From contig CAOKHZ010000031.1 of NCBI GenBank assembly GCA_948468385.1, positions 1-46,277 on the forward strand: a DNA stretch of 46,277 bases, read 5' to 3'. The position numbers and the translations under genes were made by a program. The notes under the pieces are model-generated. The model ran no database searches and was not told the DNA's origin. It was given only the letters and a program-made list of their open reading frames with translations. How positions within the stretch are numbered: position 1 is the stretch's first letter; each line of letters opens with the position of its first letter. This stretch comes from an uncultured Faecalicatena sp. Lineage in GTDB: Bacteria > Bacillota > Clostridia > Lachnospirales > Lachnospiraceae. Shown here one piece after another: positions 43,298 to 46,277 of this stretch.

Positions 43298-46216
43298 TCA
43301 TACATCATGTATGCCATCCGAAAAACCGTCACTTGCTTCTGGAAACAGCATTGGTATTTTATGGAGCATTTCATTAATATTAGCATTGCAAAATCTCTCC
43401 ATTTCTTCTGCCGTTTCACTTATAAACATCTGCAAAAAACGATATAATTGTTCTTCCGTCACATGAGTCCATCCATTTGCAGCTATATAAGTAACTAATT
43501 TTTTCGTGCTATTTTGATCCTCGACATTTATATCATCATGCGTTCCAGTGTCATCTTCTGTGGTACGGCTTGTTGATTTCTTTTTCGTTGAAAGCCCACA
43601 ACGGCATAAAAGTTCCTCTCTAAATGTCTCTTTTTGAACGATCCCTTTAACAAGTCTTGAACGCATTTCGGAATTTGTAGCCACATAGTATCTTGGTAAA
43701 ATCTTTTCTTTTACCCAATCTTCAACATCCTCCAACTCCTTCCCTATGTCAAAAATATATTTCAACAGTCCCGGCAATTTTTCCCTTAATTTCGCTTTCT
43801 CTAACCCTTCATTTTGTCCATCTTCATTTTGCTCACCTTCATTTTGTCCAAGCAACGATTTTATATCATCCCCCCACTTCTTCTGCTTCGACATTTCCTC
43901 TAGTTTTGAGCGCAATCTAATTTGTATTTCAGTAAATACCAATGCACCATATTTATTAACCAATTCTTGATATATTGAATTCTCCTCCAGCTTAGAATCC
44001 TTTTCTTTCAATTCTATCGACTCACGATAAGACTTAATCTCTTCTCTTAAACACTCCGATATATCAAAAAACACCCTGAACACTTCGTATAATTTATTGT
44101 TTTCATTGACTTGAACGATTTTCCTTCTTTCTTCAAAAAGCCATTTTAAAGTTTTTCCCGTAAACGGCATGATCATATATCGTTGTCCTATTTTGGCCAA
44201 AAGTCCCCTTTTTACAAAATATACGCTAGGATGCTGTTCGTCTACCGCCATTTGACAGTATCCTGTCGGCGCAATGGCAGAAAAACGCTCAATTCCTTTG
44301 TTTTCATGATACTCCAGCATCCTCTTATAAATGCTCCACTTCGTTGGTACGTCAAAATACATGGAATCTGTATGCTCCAAATCCAAAACATTAATTCGAA
44401 TCGTACTGTCCTCTGTTGAAAACAATGCAATGCTTGGAACCTTGTCTAACAACCACCGCAAAATCATGTCCTGGCTATATCCATCATCACCTTTTCCATA
44501 CATTAGACGCTCTTTATATTCATGCTGGAAATTCTTTTTCAAAGATTCTCCCCATCTTTCTATCTCGTCAATAATCCCTTTTCGCGTTTCCCAATCCCAC
44601 TCCGTTTTAAGCTTTAGAATCTGCTCTTTCAAATCAGGTTCTTTTATTTCTGTCACGTCCAACAAGTACTCCCTCCATCCACGGTGAACAGACGCTCTTT
44701 GAGATACCACGGCAAACTTCTTTTTATGGTTCAAAATCTTCGCAATATTATATTTTTCAGGAAAAACATTGTTCTTCTTTACAACAACCGTTTCAATGTT
44801 AAAGAACGTGCTGTCTATCCATGCTGGCTTTTCACTCCCTTCATTCTTTTTCTCTTCGACTTTTTCGGCTATTTTTTCTAATAAGCAACTCCAAACATAA
44901 TACTTTTCTTCTGCCGGTATGCCTAAGTAAGTGCTCCCACTTCGAATCTGCGCGAATCCGGCAAAACCAACAACAGCCAGAATGAAACCTTGAACACTAT
45001 CCGCATCATCCTCTGACTTATCCATCATTTCCGATAATCTTCTCCATATACTGCAGATGATACCTTCACTGTCACAAGAAGCAAAAGCGTTTTCCAGAAT
45101 CTTTTTTTCTAAATTCTTCTCTAAGTATTCCCCCTTCGAACCCACATTTCCATCCAAATTGTTTGAATCCTTATACTCTGCCTTACTAGTTTTCCATTGC
45201 TTCTCCGCCGTTTCCCATTGCTCCTGCTCTACCGTTTCCAATACTTTGTGAACCGCCTTTACGATATCCTTATAAACCACTTCTTGAACGTACTTTTCCC
45301 CTTCTTCTGTGAAAAAATCTCTGCCAAGAGTTATATATTCCCTTTTTAATTTCTCCTTAATGTCAATATACTCCAGTAAATCAGCGTCCATCCTCCAATC
45401 CACGTCCATGGCATAAACGCCTTTATAATAAATAGAAGTATTGGTCTTTCTCTCTTCCAAATCCGGATTCTTGGCCTTTTCCCTGCGTGCCTGAATGCGA
45501 TCAGACCCAAAGCGCGCACATACTTTATGTTTCTCGTCCCACAAATAAAGCTTCATTTCATGCAAATCCCAAACATAATAGATTCCCTCCATGGAGCCCT
45601 TTATCCAGTCGGAATTTTTATCGATCCGATACGCCCAAGTTACCTCTTTGGACGCATTATTATAGGCCACGCTCTTACTTTTCTTTTGTTTCGTCTCATC
45701 GTCGCCATCCAGCTGACACTCCTTTCCGTTTAAGACAATTTGGTAGGATATGTGAACAAGCTCATGCAAAAACGCCTTCGTATACAATGTCTTTTTAGAA
45801 GCATTTTCATAGTCATATAAGCACAGTTTAATTGGAAATATTTTCTCACCAATAATGGAATTTATATAATAAGCGAGTTGAATGACCAGTTCCCGAGCGT
45901 GCCGAATATTTCTCTCCTCCTCATAAGTTGACCCAAACGGATCTTTTCCCGACCAAGAATCCAAATCCTCTTGATGTCCCGTCTTATATTCATTCGAAAG
46001 AAATACTTCAAAGGTAGTTCCAAACTTCTGATTTCCTTTGTCATTCAGTGGCATCGTATTTATAAATCCGCGCCCCTTTTGCCCAGTGGCACAAAACTCT
46101 ATTTCCATCCCGTTTCCGTCATGTGTACGCGTTTTCGCAACAAAATGGTCGCTTACCAAATAAACCGACTGCAGGCCAATTCCAAACTCTGCCGTTGGTT
46201 GCATCCATGAAGGCAT
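43298..46216 (-). CDS. Large GHKL (HSP90-like) ATPase-domain protein, N-terminus disrupted
   Basis: 972 codons from the first ATG. It opens MPSWMQPTAEFGIGLQSVYLVSD, where FGIGLQSV is the G2 box of GHKL ATPases; the N box (E..xN..DA) and the DxGxG box that should precede it are absent from this frame. Upstream, in-frame TGA falls at 46243-46245, but the next frame is open to the window end and reads FQGANPIFDVGSL, so a frameshift near 46225 or a true truncation is likely. The rest is helical and charged, with no further recognised domain, and contains a 15-bp tandem repeat (GQNEG EQNED GQNEG; 43807-43851). AT-rich, accessory. Pairing with the downstream zinc peptidase suggests a regulated system. 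Confidence 0.7.
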   Translation of the reverse strand: MPSWMQPTAEFGIGLQSVYLVSDHFVAKTRTHDGNGMEIEFCATGQKGRGFINTMPLNDKGNQKFGTTFEVFLSNEYKTGHQEDLDSWSGKDPFGSTYEEERNIRHARELVIQLAYYINSIIGEKIFPIKLCLYDYENASKKTLYTKAFLHELVHISYQIVLNGKECQLDGDDETKQKKSKSVAYNNASKEVTWAYRIDKNSDWIKGSMEGIYYVWDLHEMKLYLWDEKHKVCARFGSDRIQARREKAKNPDLEERKTNTSIYYKGVYAMDVDWRMDADLLEYIDIKEKLKREYITLGRDFFTEEGEKYVQEVVYKDIVKAVHKVLETVEQEQWETAEKQWKTSKAEYKDSNNLDGNVGSKGEYLEKNLEKKILENAFASCDSEGIICSIWRRLSEMMDKSEDDADSVQGFILAVVGFAGFAQIRSGSTYLGIPAEEKYYVWSCLLEKIAEKVEEKKNEGSEKPAWIDSTFFNIETVVVKKNNVFPEKYNIAKILNHKKKFAVVSQRASVHRGWREYLLDVTEIKEPDLKEQILKLKTEWDWETRKGIIDEIERWGESLKKNFQHEYKERLMYGKGDDGYSQDMILRWLLDKVPSIALFSTEDSTIRINVLDLEHTDSMYFDVPTKWSIYKRMLEYHENKGIERFSAIAPTGYCQMAVDEQHPSVYFVKRGLLAKIGQRYMIMPFTGKTLKWLFEERRKIVQVNENNKLYEVFRVFFDISECLREEIKSYRESIELKEKDSKLEENSIYQELVNKYGALVFTEIQIRLRSKLEEMSKQKKWGDDIKSLLGQNEGEQNEDGQNEGLEKAKLREKLPGLLKYIFDIGKELEDVEDWVKEKILPRYYVATNSEMRSRLVKGIVQKETFREELLCRCGLSTKKKSTSRTTEDDTGTHDDINVEDQNSTKKLVTYIAANGWTHVTEEQLYRFLQMFISETAEEMERFCNANINEMLHKIPMLFPEASDGFSDGIHDV

Positions 46217-46277
46217 TTTATTTAACTCAAACTTCCCACATCAAAAATGGGATTCGCACCTTGAAAAATCAATACTT
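46217..46277 (-). other. Probable 5' continuation of the ATPase gene in another frame
   Basis: The minus strand here is open in one frame (VLIFQGANPIFDVGSLS, then TAA), while the frame of the downstream gene has a TGA. The transition to KFELNKMPSWM looks like a single frameshift. The part that would hold the nucleotide-binding N box lies beyond the window. Confidence 0.45.

Noticed and set aside
43807-43851. Three 15-bp tandem repeats read as a possible CRISPR or iteron array
   Set aside because: They are an in-frame coding repeat (GQNEG-type) in the ATPase-like gene without spacers.

Overview
The window is a chromosomal segment from a low-GC Gram-positive anaerobe, most likely a Lachnospiraceae-type member of Clostridia. 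The evidence is the gene content: pyruvate phosphate dikinase next to an alpha2-type glycyl-tRNA synthetase, the era-yqzL-recO order, a DUF5685-like/DnaJ-like/membrane-protein trio, GlpA-like/FAD-oxidoreductase/DUF1667 modules, a DUF1703-type AAA protein and a PD-(D/E)XK 'transposase' remnant. Shine-Dalgarno sites are strong and several sigma-A promoters have 17-bp spacers. Most of the window is moderately GC-rich. Two stretches, about 7.9-9.5 kb and 42.3-46.3 kb, are clearly more AT-rich and look acquired.

Layout. 0-7.1 kb (minus strand): a purine operon, purE-purM-purN-lipoprotein-purD (purD runs off the left edge), preceded by an M29-like peptidase, two membrane proteins and an unlisted 49-residue membrane peptide. 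7.2-9.5 kb: pyrE, then an AT-rich insert with a broken RelA/SpoT-domain gene and two unknown genes. 9.6-17 kb: ppdK, an M18 aminopeptidase, glyS and an MFS transporter. 17.2-22.2 kb: recO, a YqzL-like gene, era and an M16C peptidase. 22.4-31.1 kb: DUF1667/FAD-oxidoreductase/GlpA-like module A, DedA, a dihydrouridine synthase, the membrane/DnaJ/DUF5685 trio and glpK. 31.4-38.9 kb: a TetR regulator divergent from a plus-strand operon. That operon carries a second copy of the GlpA-like module (B, with an N-terminal BON-like extension), then an alkyl-DHAP-synthase-like flavoprotein and an FGGY kinase. 39-46.3 kb (accessory): an AAA/PD-(D/E)XK protein, a degraded PD-(D/E)XK gene interrupted by a 172-bp multi-hairpin insert, an ImmA/IrrE-type zinc peptidase and a large GHKL-ATPase-like protein, apparently frameshifted, at the right edge.

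How the genes work together. The dominant theme is glycerol / glycerol-3-phosphate-like oxidation: glpK, two GlpA-like modules, the AGPS-like flavoprotein and the FGGY kinase, with the TetR protein as the obvious local regulator. The most striking non-coding signal is a family of about 100-110 bp elements. Four clear copies sit directly upstream of purM, the M18 aminopeptidase gene, glpK and the AGPS-like gene, always in the same orientation relative to the downstream gene. They form two hairpins whose stems change sequence between copies but keep pairing, and in three of the four the element ends in the gene's Shine-Dalgarno site. A partial copy may precede purD. I do not recognise it as a named RNA family.
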